Notes: generated from the sequence alone by a model not told the origin. DNA of 64,000 bases from Mayamaea pseudoterrestris (GCA_027923505.1 BROI01000005.1:806001-870000), one strand, 5' to 3'; positions 1 through 10,314 are shown, counted from the first letter of the stretch. Program-made: numbers and translations.

Positions 1-695
1 TTGGAGATTTGTATCATGTTGACATGTAAAGTATATAGTAAGTATCAGAGTTTGGTCGATGGTTTTGTTGTCGTCCATCAAGCAAGAAGTCTCATTGCAA
101 GCAACGGATTCGTTCGATGCACTATAGCCCTCTGTCGGTCCGGTACACGTCGGCAAGCGAGCCGGGCATGAAAACGCGCCGGCATGATGACGCGCCATTT
201 TAGCTACCTCTGCTGTCGTTTGTCACCGTCGACGGACGAAAGGCAAGTCATCATTGGGTAAAGACAGTGATGGCAAGAAAAGATGGTACTACTTATACTG
301 GTCTATCAGAAAGATAATAGTGCTGATACCCTCGACCGGGAGAGGTACAGGATGTGACAGCCAATCTTGGTTCGCTGGAGTAGACATTATTTACAATTAA
401 CTATGTCGATCGTCAAGGATCTCAATGTGAATGAGTCATTGACCTGAAGCGCGGCAGAGGTTACCAATACAATTGTTACGTCGATTCGCATCGAAAGGCA
501 TTTCGTTGCTGACCTCTATTCATCTGATGCGCTGGCGCTAAAGTGCAGCAAGGGATGCAATTTCGAAAGGCTTGCTAATCGTCCACTCCCGTAGTGCACT
601 ACGCCTAGCAGTTAAAGCAAAGATTAAATTTATGTTTATTTTGTCCATTAATCTGCTGTCATTTTCTATATAATCATTTTCTGCTTTTGCAAAAG
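1..695. other. Intergenic, no gene seen
   Basis: No open frame with recognisable protein similarity lies here on either strand. It precedes the 3' end of the minus-strand globin gene, so it holds that gene's 3' flank and perhaps the flank of a gene outside the window. I see no repeat or RNA gene. Confidence 0.5.
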
Positions 696-1157
696 TTACT
701 CCTTCATGCCCTTGGTCATATTTTCAATCATGAATTGAAAAATGACTTGCCATGATCCTCGGTCGTCGCGCGTCAACTTGTCGTCAAGGATCCCATCCAG
801 TGCATACATGACGGCGCGCTCCATGATTGGAAAGTATTCCGGTTGAACACCATAGGCAATGTGTCGTTTGCCAAGATCGAGCAGCTCGTATTCAATTGGC
901 TCAAGGTCCGGTCCGAGAAAGCTGACTGCCATGTCAAGCATATCCACCATGACCTTGGAGTGATGGCCAAACTTTGGATTCTCCGTAACAACTTCGGTAG
1001 CGTCAAAGCCAAACATTGTCCGGGCTTGTGGCTCAAGTGTAAAGAGGCGGGTCAAAATAGCTTCGCCGGCAACTTCCTCAAATTTGGGCGTGCGCTTGGC
1101 CTTGTCCCATGTGGTGGTGACGTTCATCACATCCGAGTAGCTTACATTGACAGTCAT
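696..1157 (-). CDS. Globin (neuroglobin-like single-domain haemoglobin)
   Basis: A 153-residue single-domain globin. The central part reads like animal neuroglobin: the E helix has NPKFGHHSKVM with a candidate distal His, and the F helix has LGKRHIAYGV with the proximal haem-binding His. A Trp near the C-terminus (GSWQVIF) sits where globins have the H-helix Trp. Such proteins bind O2 or NO and may act as NO dioxygenases or sensors; the ligand here is unknown. The start is the ATG at 1157. The frame stays open upstream to 1295, but that part is Ser/Thr/His-rich, has no domain and looks like 5' UTR. No targeting peptide is seen from the chosen start, so it is probably cytosolic. Confidence 0.85.
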   Translation of the reverse strand: MTVNVSYSDVMNVTTTWDKAKRTPKFEEVAGEAILTRLFTLEPQARTMFGFDATEVVTENPKFGHHSKVMVDMLDMAVSFLGPDLEPIEYELLDLGKRHIAYGVQPEYFPIMERAVMYALDGILDDKLTRDDRGSWQVIFQFMIENMTKGMKE

Positions 1158-1632
1158 GGTTGTCGTTGGTGTTCTTTGCTTGTTTGAATGACAGAGGCGA
1201 TGATGATGATCGATTGTCCGACGAGATTGTGAGGGGTGACTGCGACTGCTGGTGATCAATGATGTTGAGGATTGATGAGTGGCGACGCGCGCCAAGACGT
1301 CGCTGATTCCTCGGACATCTTAGGAGCCTTCTCTTTTCTTAAGTTCGGCCGACGAGACGTTGAAGTGCTCAAGGGCAATAATAAATTTGTCATTATGTCA
1401 CTGGATAGCAGTATCAATACTCCGAATGTCCATTGATATTCTCGACCCTTCGGATAGGCGTCTCGCGGGATTGATGTGCCAGCCGACGAAAGATCCACTT
1501 AAAATGTCTCAGCACCATTGATATCCACAAAAGAACATCTTCCATCCATCTGCATCGCACTGGCGGCAGTCCATCAATGGCTCCTTGGCGGCAGACTCGT
1601 CATTGCGCTTCTAGCAACGAGCCAACGCAAGC

Positions 1633-3024
1633 ATGAATTTCATGCCATATGATAAGGCTGATGGAACGAGTGAAATAACTAATTTTGATCCAAGCGCCAC
1701 TGATTGCGCCAGCCTCGGTGAACTCGTTCGATTCATGGCAGTCGAGCAACCCGTCTTGTCGTATGACGCCTACTACGAGTTGGGTGAAGAGGAGGACGAC
1801 TGGTTTGAAGGACCTTTTGAAGAGATTCAGCCGATCAATCCCTTGATAGCTCACGACAGAGTGCTGGTGGAACTGGAAGACGCTCCTGAAATATTACAAG
1901 CTGTGAAAGACTGCGGCTTCGCACTTTGCGATGCTCGAAAGAGCATTCGACTTCTTACGCAATATCCGCAAATTCTGCATGGTCCGCGACTTTTGGTCAT
2001 GACCAAGTTAATCCAAGGCTTGAGCAAGGCATCAATGATGCAGGAGCTATGGTGGTACAAGCAATCCGTCTACAAGCACCCACTGACGCTGCAGATTGCA
2101 AACACCTTTCGCATTATGAGTCCTTTAGAGCGTGAAGATGGAATCGAGTTTGATTGCATGGCTACGTTGGCGCGTCATCACTGCTTCCTTTGGCATTTAC
2201 ATGAGCGAGACGGGCGTCGCCGCTTGATGCAAACGGCGGGGGTGAAAGCGATTGAATGTATGGATGCTTGTATTGTAATTGAAGAAGCTTCGGACGAAAA
2301 CAAAGGCAAAATGCTTTTAGTCAAGGGTTGCTTCTTGCTCACCAAGGGAGACAAACAAGCAGGAATGGAGCTACTCAAGCGAGCACTGGAGGTGAACGAG
2401 AGCGAAAATCACGTGGCGCATCACTTCTTGGGAACAATTTACCTTCTGGACATCCATCAAGGTAGTATTGAAGACGCTCATGAATATTGCTTATCCTGCA
2501 TTCACCATTACAAGCGATTTCTGGATCTTGCTTTGGAAGGAGATAGATACAGTCATCGAGCAGCCGTGACTCTGTCATCGCTCCTTGTGTTTCAACATGT
2601 GCCGGAAGGAACCAAGTCGTTGGATTCGGCCACACTCGAGTCGATTGTAAGCGAACACCCCGACTTTCCAGCCGAAGCATTCCGGTACTATAAAATAGGT
2701 GTTAAAGCGGCCGAATTCAACGAAGCTTGCTATGGTCTTGACGCGGGTCCATTTCGATTGCAGTATAAGAAGGCTGCTTCCCTCATGGCGTCACTCTACA
2801 CGCTTGGTTATATTTCCGAAGTACCGCCAGCGGCTTTTATTTGCGCGTGGAAGGATTGTGATCGATACTATGGTGGAGTAGCCTTGTCGTTTTGCTCCAA
2901 ATGCCAAAGCATCAAATATTGCAGCCGAAAGTGTCAAAAGGAGGACTGGAAGTATGGTGGTCACAAGGAGGAATGTCCGAGACTCAAGGCGCTGCGCGAA
3001 TCGAAAGGCACGACAGGCATTTGA
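1633..3024 (+). CDS. MYND zinc-finger protein with TPR-like repeats
   Basis: This 463-residue protein ends in a complete MYND finger at residues 404-448: Cys at 404, 409, 421, 424, 430 and 434, then His444 and Cys448. MYND fingers bind proline-rich partner peptides. The middle (about 200-340) is helical with TPR/SEL1-like spacing: a helix around CMDACIVIEEAS, then LLVKGCFLL, then ELLKRALEVNE. The N-terminus is acidic, with no signal peptide. The start is the first ATG, at 1633. The next gene downstream is a paralogue with the same layout, so the two arose by local duplication. MYND/TPR proteins are an expanded family in some algae and their partners are unknown. It is probably a cytosolic or nuclear adaptor; I cannot name a pathway. 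Confidence 0.85.
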   Translation: MNFMPYDKADGTSEITNFDPSATDCASLGELVRFMAVEQPVLSYDAYYELGEEEDDWFEGPFEEIQPINPLIAHDRVLVELEDAPEILQAVKDCGFALCDARKSIRLLTQYPQILHGPRLLVMTKLIQGLSKASMMQELWWYKQSVYKHPLTLQIANTFRIMSPLEREDGIEFDCMATLARHHCFLWHLHERDGRRRLMQTAGVKAIECMDACIVIEEASDENKGKMLLVKGCFLLTKGDKQAGMELLKRALEVNESENHVAHHFLGTIYLLDIHQGSIEDAHEYCLSCIHHYKRFLDLALEGDRYSHRAAVTLSSLLVFQHVPEGTKSLDSATLESIVSEHPDFPAEAFRYYKIGVKAAEFNEACYGLDAGPFRLQYKKAASLMASLYTLGYISEVPPAAFICAWKDCDRYYGGVALSFCSKCQSIKYCSRKCQKEDWKYGGHKEECPRLKALRESKGTTGI

Positions 3025-3376
3025 TGATATGGACCACCAGCGACGTTGTAACCATTTTGTTTATTTTTGCTGGCTCGCGGCGTATACGACATACGCCAAG
3101 TCCTTAACGATATAAGATGACCGAGTTGTGTATGGAGTCTGTGCCATTCTCTTTAAGGGTTTCATACTGCTTGTGCTACCGGAGCCCGTACGTTACGTCG
3201 GCAATCATTCAAAAAAATCGGCAGAGCTAAATGTCGCACCGCCATGAGACCGTTTCGTGCAATTGTGAAACGCGAACGACTGGCAATTTGTCATTTCATC
3301 TTAACGTGGAACTCTGTAAGCCTCCCAGTGATTAGTTGCTTCCCGCAGATCGACTGAATAATCAAAAGGTGTAAAC

Positions 3377-4402
3377 ATGGATGATTTTTCGGCCGCGAAA
3401 GATATAGATAAGAATGAAGCCACTGGACTTGATATTCGACTCCTTCCGGAAAATCTCGTTGAGCTTGTGGGTCTTTTGCCGAGCACTACAGCGCCAGACG
3501 AAGAGAGTGAGAACGGTGTTGACAATGCTTTGAACTGGTCAAAAGATTTTATAAGACCCGACGTTCTTAAGCTCACTCACCGCACTCCAACTTACGAAAA
3601 TTTCAAGCTTTGCGGTAGACTCTTGGCCCAGGCGCGCTCTTGCATCTACTACATGAAACACCAACCAAATGATCAGCAGAGCGATCTCTACAAAGCTAAG
3701 ACGAAAGACCTTATTATTTGTCTCAGCAAAGCCGCGAGAATGTCCTCGCTTAAATGGTTTCGAGTGCACATATATTCTCACCGTGTTGTCCACGACACTG
3801 TTCGGGAATGGCTGACCATGGCTTTGAGCGGGTCATGTCGAGACACGACAAGAGTCTATGACTGCTTGGTCATCACGTGGCGACATTTCATGCTGGCTTC
3901 TACTGGGGCGCAAGATCTAAACGAACAAGCTGAGATAATCGCAATCGCGCTTAAATTTTTAGACGCATGCATTCAGGTTGAAGAGGCATCCAATGCATCT
4001 GATGGTTCCTTGTATCTCCTCAAAGCTTGCTATCTGCAAACCGGCGAGCACACTGATGCTGATGTAGTTCTACTTTCGAAGCGAGCGTTGGAATTAAATG
4101 AGCAGGTCAACTTTGAAGCACATTACTTGATTGGATCTGCTTACGGCCAGTCGCAGCAGCAAAGGCACGCTGCCATTCCTCACTTTGAGCGCCTTTTAAA
4201 CTTGGCACCAACAGGATATTGGAATACACATTTGACGGCAATCACTCTGTCCTGGATGCTTGTTGAAAAGTATATCCATGAAGGCGGGCTCGATACACGC
4301 GAGTTTTTGATCATTGCAGAACATTTCCCTCAATACCCAGAGGAAGCGTTACGATACTACAAGCATGGCGTTGCAGTAGGTTGCCTCCATGGGATGTTGT
4401 GA
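3377..4402 (+). CDS. MYND/TPR paralogue, N-terminal part (frameshifted gene)
   Basis: These 341 residues parallel the upstream MYND/TPR protein: an acidic N-terminus, helices such as FLDACIQVEEAS and LLSKRALELNE that match FLLTK/ELLKRALEVNE of the neighbour, then YYKHGVAV aligning with YYKIGVKA. The frame then ends at a TGA (4400-4402), while the neighbour continues for about 110 residues into its MYND finger. The missing part is present in another frame at 4389-4664. I tried to bridge the two with a GT-AG intron. The donors in the right phase leave only about 28-31 nt, too short, and a 51-nt candidate (4376-4426) runs into a stop. So this is a frameshift, either a real lesion in a young paralogue or an assembly error. 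Confidence 0.7.
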   Translation: MDDFSAAKDIDKNEATGLDIRLLPENLVELVGLLPSTTAPDEESENGVDNALNWSKDFIRPDVLKLTHRTPTYENFKLCGRLLAQARSCIYYMKHQPNDQQSDLYKAKTKDLIICLSKAARMSSLKWFRVHIYSHRVVHDTVREWLTMALSGSCRDTTRVYDCLVITWRHFMLASTGAQDLNEQAEIIAIALKFLDACIQVEEASNASDGSLYLLKACYLQTGEHTDADVVLLSKRALELNEQVNFEAHYLIGSAYGQSQQQRHAAIPHFERLLNLAPTGYWNTHLTAITLSWMLVEKYIHEGGLDTREFLIIAEHFPQYPEEALRYYKHGVAVGCLHGML

Positions 4403-4664
4403 CAACTATTTGAAACATGTACTCAGCTTGGCAAATGAACACATATTTTTGCTGTATAAAAGTGGACTCATTGCCGAACGACCGATCAACCCTTTTGTTT
4501 GTGATTACGCACAATGTGAAAACAATTATTGCTGGAAGCTTTTGTTCTGGTGCTCGCGTTGCAAGTGTCGTTCATATTGCTGCAAGGCGTGTCAGAAGCA
4601 AGATTGGAAGCTGGACCACAAGGAGGAATGTGCCAGTATGGTGGTCAATGCTCAGGTCGACTAG
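4389..4664 (+). CDS. MYND zinc-finger part of the frameshifted paralogue
   Basis: This 91-residue frame overlaps the end of the previous one and carries its C-terminal finger: FVCDYAQC, then WCSRCKCRSYC, CKACQKQDW and DHKEEC supply the Cys/His ligands in MYND order. The segment ahead of it (LYKSGLIAERPINPF) aligns with LYTLGYISEVPPAAF of the intact neighbour. Every zinc ligand survives, which argues that the frame break is recent or artefactual. If the break is real, a product of the upstream frame would have the helical part but no MYND finger. Confidence 0.65.
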   Translation: MGCCDNYLKHVLSLANEHIFLLYKSGLIAERPINPFVCDYAQCENNYCWKLLFWCSRCKCRSYCCKACQKQDWKLDHKEECASMVVNAQVD

Positions 4665-4743
4665 CAGACTTATTACGAGTAATACATTGCTGCATACTAT
4701 TTATCTATTCTATACCTTTCTTGTTTGTCAACCTTCTTCTCCT

Positions 4744-5904
4744 TCAACATTGCGAGCAGACCTCTTGATAATAAGCCGTCACATCCTCGCCCGGGACATC
4801 TTGATTATCCCACTCCCATGCCATGCGGTAAAACGTACTTGTCGCCGACTCGAGTCGCGCCGCATACACCATTGTCGTGTTTTGCGCATTGTCACTAAAT
4901 CGCTCGTGGTTGCAGAACCATCGCTCGCACGGATCGCGATCAATCGAGTCAGGATTGTCAGTTCGCGTTGCCGACGGCTCCATAAAGTGCCAAGCACCCT
5001 CATGGTAGACCTCCACCCAATTGTGATTGCCAGCCGAGCGATTCTGGTACCAGGCGGGCGTTCCAACGACGCGCGCTGGTATACCAAAGGTTCGAAGTGC
5101 ATTGACAAACAGTATGGCAAGACCCGTGCAACTCGCATAGCCAAAGGACAAGACGGACATGGTATCAAAGATGAGTGGCGTTGAACCGCCGACAAAGGTG
5201 ATGGAGTCAACATGGCGCGGGGCGAGCAGCGTCCACATGTGCGTATTCAACGTTAATACGGCTTGTGGAAGCGTCTTGATCATGGCGTTCGTAGCAATAT
5301 CGTTGCTATCAGCAGTCGTTGTATTTTCTACTGCAAACAGACTCTGCAACTCGGTAAATAGCAATGGTCGCCAGTTGGATCTCGCCTCGTTAACATTGGC
5401 ATAGTTGAGCACATACTCGTAGTAAATGGATCTCGGACGAACATTGTCGGCCCAAGGATAGTCTTGCTTGACTTTTAGAGCGTAATCAATCGTCGGACCA
5501 ACCAAGCCACCGCTCAATCCATCCGGAAGATTACTGGAGTCATTGTCACTATCTATGAATCCAAGCGTCGATCGAAAGGGCTTGTCAAAGGCCATAATGT
5601 GTCGTTCCAAGTACTTGTAGGCGGACGCTTGAGCCTCTTGCAATGTTTCGTAGCAGCAATCACCGTCGTCCCCGTGGGAGCTTTTATTCACTGTTTGATA
5701 CGATGTCAATCGTCGTATTTGCCGATAGGTACTTGTGAAAGTTGCTTCTGCAGCGTTAGCCTCCCTCCTGAGCAGGTTGCTGCATTTCTCGTTCCAAGCA
5801 ATATGCGTCTCGTTGCTGCGACAGGTTATTGCAGCGGCACAAGAAGCAACCAGAGATGCAATGAGACATAAATCGACTAATTTGCATGTTGAAAAACCTG
5901 TCAT
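4744..5904 (-). CDS. Secreted transglutaminase-like cysteine hydrolase
   Basis: A 386-residue protein with an N-terminal signal peptide (hydrophobic core LCLIASLVASCAAA), predicted to enter the secretory pathway. The C-terminal half is a transglutaminase-core fold: Cys259 in SCTGLA, a strand at GIPARVVGTPAW, His294 in GNHNWVEVY, and an acidic third position at MEPS (Glu309 rather than the usual Asp). Family members are protein cross-linking enzymes, peptidases or deamidases; the substrate cannot be told. The start is the ATG at 5904. The frame extends to a GTG at 5940, which I discount because the ATG puts the signal peptide at the N-terminus. The N-terminal 200 residues hold several Cys and no known domain. 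It may act on the cell wall or extracellular matrix. Confidence 0.8.
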   Translation of the reverse strand: MTGFSTCKLVDLCLIASLVASCAAAITCRSNETHIAWNEKCSNLLRREANAAEATFTSTYRQIRRLTSYQTVNKSSHGDDGDCCYETLQEAQASAYKYLERHIMAFDKPFRSTLGFIDSDNDSSNLPDGLSGGLVGPTIDYALKVKQDYPWADNVRPRSIYYEYVLNYANVNEARSNWRPLLFTELQSLFAVENTTTADSNDIATNAMIKTLPQAVLTLNTHMWTLLAPRHVDSITFVGGSTPLIFDTMSVLSFGYASCTGLAILFVNALRTFGIPARVVGTPAWYQNRSAGNHNWVEVYHEGAWHFMEPSATRTDNPDSIDRDPCERWFCNHERFSDNAQNTTMVYAARLESATSTFYRMAWEWDNQDVPGEDVTAYYQEVCSQC

Positions 5905-6225
5905 TGTTGGGTAAGCTTTAAAAGGTTGTGCGGAATCCACAAAGCTACCTAGAAAGCCATGGTCGTGCGATGCTGCGCTGATCGCGGTCGCCGCGCCGAT
6001 TCGTGTCGCACCGCAACAAACAATGGAGCACGATTCAGTAGGTACCGCTCCGACGGGCTTGTGGGACTCGGATCGCCATCACCATGAGCGACAAGAAACG
6101 GACAAGTCGAATCACCGCGCCAGTCACTGCCGCCATGATGATGCTCACAACATTGAAACCGCCATTTCGACACTGCAGTTTTAGCTGTTGTAACACATTC
6201 CAAGGCTACAGCAGCAGCTGCAAGC

Positions 6226-8229
6226 ATGCTGGTGGCTCTGTCGCGGCTCCTCCTGACGTCATGTTTGGTGCCAATCCACGACGAGAATGCATGGGGGACG
6301 CTGCTTCCAGTTTACGACAATCAGCAGCAACTTGCATGCGACCCCATCCAGGGCTTGAGAGTAGCAAAGGGTGACACTGCTGGTCCCATGCTGCAGAGTA
6401 CGAAAACACTTGGAAATTGGTCGAAAGCAGCGCCAGATGTTGACGCTGCTTCAGCAATCACGTCATCCAACATTGCCATGGAAGTTTGGATGACGCTTCC
6501 TCCGGCAAAAGACGACAGCGCTGATGACGAGCAAGAAACGATATTGACCATTGGCGGTCCGGCTGTTTCTCCTTCGACCTACCATGATCAAGGTGGCAAT
6601 ATTAACGACGACGACGATTACTGCAATCCCAACACTGACGTTGAGCTTTCCATTTACCAAAGACACTTGCTGCTGCGATTTCGATCAAGCAACGAAAACT
6701 CGCCTTCAACCTGCAGCACTCTGTACGTTTCCAGCGTTGACTTGGAGCCGAGGCAGCTCACGCAGTTTGTTGTCGTGTGGAGCAGCAGCAGCGAGTCGAC
6801 AACTGCCAACAACAATTCGCAGCAGCTATACCTTTCTATCTACATGAACGGAGCAGCAATATATGAACATGTTCTGGTCAATGCAGCGTCCGCCGCAACG
6901 TGGGCGGAAATCTGGAAACCAAGTAGTGTCTTGTGGCTGTTTGGAAATCCAATGCATCAGCAACCGTTCCGCGGCTCGCTGGCGCAAGTGACCATGTATT
7001 CTGGAAATGACAGCAACCAGCAGCACAGTGCGTGGGTGAATGAGCTGTATCAGACTGGAGTGGTGCGAACTGATCCACTCGTTCTACAAGCGGCACCAGC
7101 ACGAGTGGTTGCCTTGGATCAAGGTTCCGTCGAGCCTGTGGAGATTGCCATTGCAACGAGAAACGTTTCGCAATCATGGTTTCGCATTTCCGCAGAGCTG
7201 CTGACCGTGCCAATGCACGGTACGCTGCAGGGACCGCAAGGCTTGCTGGCGGTGGGTGATACTCTGGCGTTTCCGATTAGCGAGGGGGCAGTCAACAGTA
7301 CGGATGCTTTGCAATTGCAACTGAAGTATACACTTGATTCTTTGGCAGTCGACTATTTCAATACACCGAATACTGAAGCATATGGTAACAATCTTCAGAT
7401 GGCGCCGGAGAGTTTTAGCTATCGTTTGGTGGCTCATGACGCGGTGGGTCGCGAATTGGCGATTTCGCCAACAGTCCGTCAATTTATTTCAATTGTTCAT
7501 GTCAATCACAAGCCAGCCTTGATAGGACCGACCGCGGTCGATGCCGGCTCTTATAAGAGCAATAGCAACACTGCCATCATCACTGGTATTCTACTACATG
7601 ACAATGACTACAATATTGATCGAGTCCGAGTTGACGTTTGGGCCGATGCTGGATACTTGACTCTGGCAGCAAACACTGTTGAGTTGGCAGACTTTGACTC
7701 TTGCCGCGGACGAACCTACTCGCCGTGGCAGTGTATGGGAGACGGCTTGCGCAATCGGAACATGACGTTTATAGCCATCCCAAACGATGTCAATGCGATT
7801 CTAAATCACATGACTTATGAAGCCATGACGACGGACACTGCGGATGAGATTGTCATTCGCGTCTCGGATGGAGAAGGAGAAGCTTGTTTGAGCGCTGACG
7901 AGCAAATGAAATACACGGACGAGTTTGGTAGACCTGTGACAAGTAGACGACGAGAGTGCTTTCAGGTTGAGTGGCGAATAAGTGTTCCGCCCATTCAATT
8001 TGACTCTGGTCAAGATTCGTCGACGTCGACTCGAGGATTTTTTGGTACCAGGCTGAACACGGCACGATTGATCTTTTGGTTACTTGTGTTTGGATTTATG
8101 ATATGTTTTGGATGCTGCCTGCGCCGTTGCCCGAGATACTTGGCTCGCGGTGGAAAAGTTCACGTTGATGGTGATGATGACGAGTCGGTGGATCAGGAAG
8201 GCGGACACGCAAGGCAAGCTAGTTTCTAA
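6226..8229 (+). CDS. LamG/ConA-like single-pass cell-surface protein
   Basis: This 667-residue type I membrane protein starts with a short signal peptide (MLVALSRLLLTSCL). Residues about 75-270 look like a laminin-G/concanavalin-like jelly roll: IAMEVWMTLPP, LYLSIYMNGAAIYEHV, then WLFGNP...FRGSLAQVTMYSGN, the usual closing strands. Two following segments (about 290-420 and 440-580) have a beta-rich, cadherin/Ig-like look (e.g. ITGILLHDNDYNIDRVRVDV). A transmembrane helix near residue 615 (LIFWLLVFGFMICFGCCL) is followed by basic residues and an acidic cytoplasmic tail of about 35 residues. It is likely an adhesion or cell-wall-contact protein. Ligand and partners cannot be inferred. The ATG at 6226 directly begins the signal peptide. 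Confidence 0.75.
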   Translation: MLVALSRLLLTSCLVPIHDENAWGTLLPVYDNQQQLACDPIQGLRVAKGDTAGPMLQSTKTLGNWSKAAPDVDAASAITSSNIAMEVWMTLPPAKDDSADDEQETILTIGGPAVSPSTYHDQGGNINDDDDYCNPNTDVELSIYQRHLLLRFRSSNENSPSTCSTLYVSSVDLEPRQLTQFVVVWSSSSESTTANNNSQQLYLSIYMNGAAIYEHVLVNAASAATWAEIWKPSSVLWLFGNPMHQQPFRGSLAQVTMYSGNDSNQQHSAWVNELYQTGVVRTDPLVLQAAPARVVALDQGSVEPVEIAIATRNVSQSWFRISAELLTVPMHGTLQGPQGLLAVGDTLAFPISEGAVNSTDALQLQLKYTLDSLAVDYFNTPNTEAYGNNLQMAPESFSYRLVAHDAVGRELAISPTVRQFISIVHVNHKPALIGPTAVDAGSYKSNSNTAIITGILLHDNDYNIDRVRVDVWADAGYLTLAANTVELADFDSCRGRTYSPWQCMGDGLRNRNMTFIAIPNDVNAILNHMTYEAMTTDTADEIVIRVSDGEGEACLSADEQMKYTDEFGRPVTSRRRECFQVEWRISVPPIQFDSGQDSSTSTRGFFGTRLNTARLIFWLLVFGFMICFGCCLRRCPRYLARGGKVHVDGDDDESVDQEGGHARQASF

Positions 8230-8351
8230 ATGTACTATGTGCAGTTGCATATGAACTATTTGAATTTGAATTAAGTTTAATTGTTTAATTGATGTTACGT
8301 TAAATGCACGATTTTATGATGTTATCATACGAGATGAGACAATTCGTCCAC

Positions 8352-10037
8352 TCAAAATCCGAACCTGCCGCCGCTGCCGCCTCCTCTTCCGCCACCAGAA
8401 TATGGCTCATTCAGCGGTCCCAAATCTTCTGCGGCCCCGTAAGAATCGTAGCTTGGGTCATACTCAACATCATATGGTGCGTCCGTCGCTCTTGGTGGTG
8501 GCCGATAGATTTCATTTAAATCCGCTCTTTCAATCGTTCCATAGGCATCCGCTGGAACTATAGCTCCATCCGTCGCCCGATAAGGGTCATATGCGCCATT
8601 CGGATACGCCGCACCATCGGTAGCGCTGTAGCTCTTGCCTCGCGGCCCGTCGGCATTGTCATATGCTCTTGCTCCGTTTCTACCATTGTTGTACGCCTGC
8701 GGACGTGCGCCATTTGGTGCTACGGGGGTTTTATAATTGTCGCTGGTCTCTCGGACTCGGTACAAAAAGGCGTTTGTCGGGTAAATGTCGTTTGGGTCGT
8801 TGTTTCTGTTCATCGCCCGGTTGTTCATTCTGTAAACATCGTTTGGGTCTCGAGAACCATTAACATACTCACTCCTGGCGCCATTCATTTCGCCACCGGC
8901 TCCAATAATGTCGTTCGGATCCATTGAGTTTTGCTTATGATCGAATTCGTGAATTGGTCTGGGAGCATGCGGCTTCTCCTTGACCACTTCGGGTTCATCC
9001 AATGTATACAAGTCGTAGATTGTGTGCAGCTCCTCAATATATTCCCGAAAGTCAACCTGCAGCCGATTCATGTCACCCGTCTTTGGGTCAAATACGCAGG
9101 CATGTATGCGAGGAGTCGTATAGTCGAGTGCCTTTGGGTCCGTCTGCGGTTTGGATCGTTCCTGAAAGGTTTCCACTCGCTGCCGCTGCACCACGCCCGT
9201 TTTGAACAAGTTGATGCACTGTTCAATCACGTTGAGCTCCACGAGTCGACGGTGTCGCTGCTCCGGATCGGAAATGGAATCAAGTTCAGTGCGATGAAGA
9301 CGATAACTGCGACATGGTAGAAAGTGAAACAGCATATGAGCCACGAGGAAACGTCGTGTGTTGTTCTTTGACGCCTTTGTCACTTACACATCCCGAATGT
9401 TTCGCAACCAATTCTCCAGCGGCGGCCCATGATCCTTTCGCATCATGGACGCCCGCACGCCTCCACAGTCATAGTGCCCGCAAACGATAATATGCGGAAC
9501 TTTCAAGACGCTCACGGCGTACTGAAGACCCGACATTAAATTAAAATCGGTGTTGACCACCATGTTTGCCACGTTTCGTAGCACAAAGACCGTTCCGGCG
9601 TCTTCGCCCATGATTTCGTTCGCTGGTACTCGAGCATCAGCGCAGCCTAATGATATGTAAAGAATTGGAATTGTTAGCGAGCATGTTCATCTTAAACAGT
9701 CAGCTTAGCAGTCATCAATTTGTCTTCGCAGCAACGCACCAATCCACAAGTACTTTGGCGCATGACCGCTTCCAAGCTTGTCGAAGAACTCGTGATCCTC
9801 GGCCAGTTTTCCATACTTCCATCGCTTGTTGGCTTCAAAAATGTTGGAAATGAATCGATCCGGCTTGCCCGTCCAGCCAAAGGAGGTAGGGCCGAGTGCC
9901 GTTGTACTGCGGCTGCTGCATGATGTTTGTTGGTGAAATTGTGAATTAGCAAACTGCCTCGGCTGGAAAGCTAGAGATTCGCCACTAAGTAGCGATATTA
10001 TCAGTATTATGCTTGATATGGATTGGGTAATGGTCAT
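8352..10037 (-). CDS. Beta-carbonic anhydrase, plastid/secretory-targeted, with repetitive C-terminal tail
   Basis: Three exons: 10037-9740, 9646-9388 and 9306-8352. The two introns (9647-9739, 9307-9387) have GT-AG ends and restore CADARVPANEIMGEDAG and NIRDVYRLHRTELD across the joins, giving 503 residues. The catalytic domain (about 60-290) has the zinc and active-site signature CADAR followed by CGHYDCGG, so it should interconvert CO2 and bicarbonate. The N-terminus is a signal peptide followed by LAFQP, a bipartite plastid-targeting signal; in diatoms beta-CAs of this kind lie in the pyrenoid. The last ~205 residues are disordered, rich in Asn, Asp, Gly, Ala, Tyr and Arg, with recurring DPND(I/V)Y units and a Gly/Arg end (RGGGSGGRFGF). 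That tail is far outside the usual length of the family. Confidence 0.9.
9307..9387 (-). other. Intron 2 of the beta-carbonic anhydrase gene
   Basis: This 81-nt intron has donor GTAAGT and acceptor GCAG on the minus strand, in phase 2. Joining it out gives RDV-YRLHRTELDS, as expected for a beta-CA. Confidence 0.85.
9647..9739 (-). other. Intron 1 of the beta-carbonic anhydrase gene
   Basis: This 93-nt intron has donor GTGCGT and acceptor TTAG on the minus strand, in phase 1. Joining gives YLWIG-CADARVP, restoring the first zinc ligand. Confidence 0.85.
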
Positions 10038-10314
10038 ATTGGTAAGCGTTGCAGCAAAAGAGTGAATATAGTGCTGGAGGGAGGGAAATATCAAATGTTC
10101 TTTCGAAACGAGGGCACTCGACAAGCCAATTCTGCGCTTCGCCAAAAGACTTTCTGTCTGTAGAGCAATCTACTAAGACAAGGTACTAGGCAATAGCACG
10201 CTGTTCAATAAGTGTAGCGCAAGTGAGTCGGGGTTTGTTCTATGGGCGTCGGTTAAAAGAGGCAAGTTTGCTTCGTCGTCGTCGACTGGTGCTGTGTCGA
10301 CGAAGTGATGATCG

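Noticed and set aside
4376-4426. A 51-nt GT-AG intron to repair the MYND paralogue
   Set aside because: Its removal leaves an immediate in-frame stop; other donors in the right phase are too close to the acceptor.
6254-6261. CRE palindrome TGACGTCA
   Set aside because: It lies inside the coding sequence of the LamG-like protein, so it is more likely chance than control.
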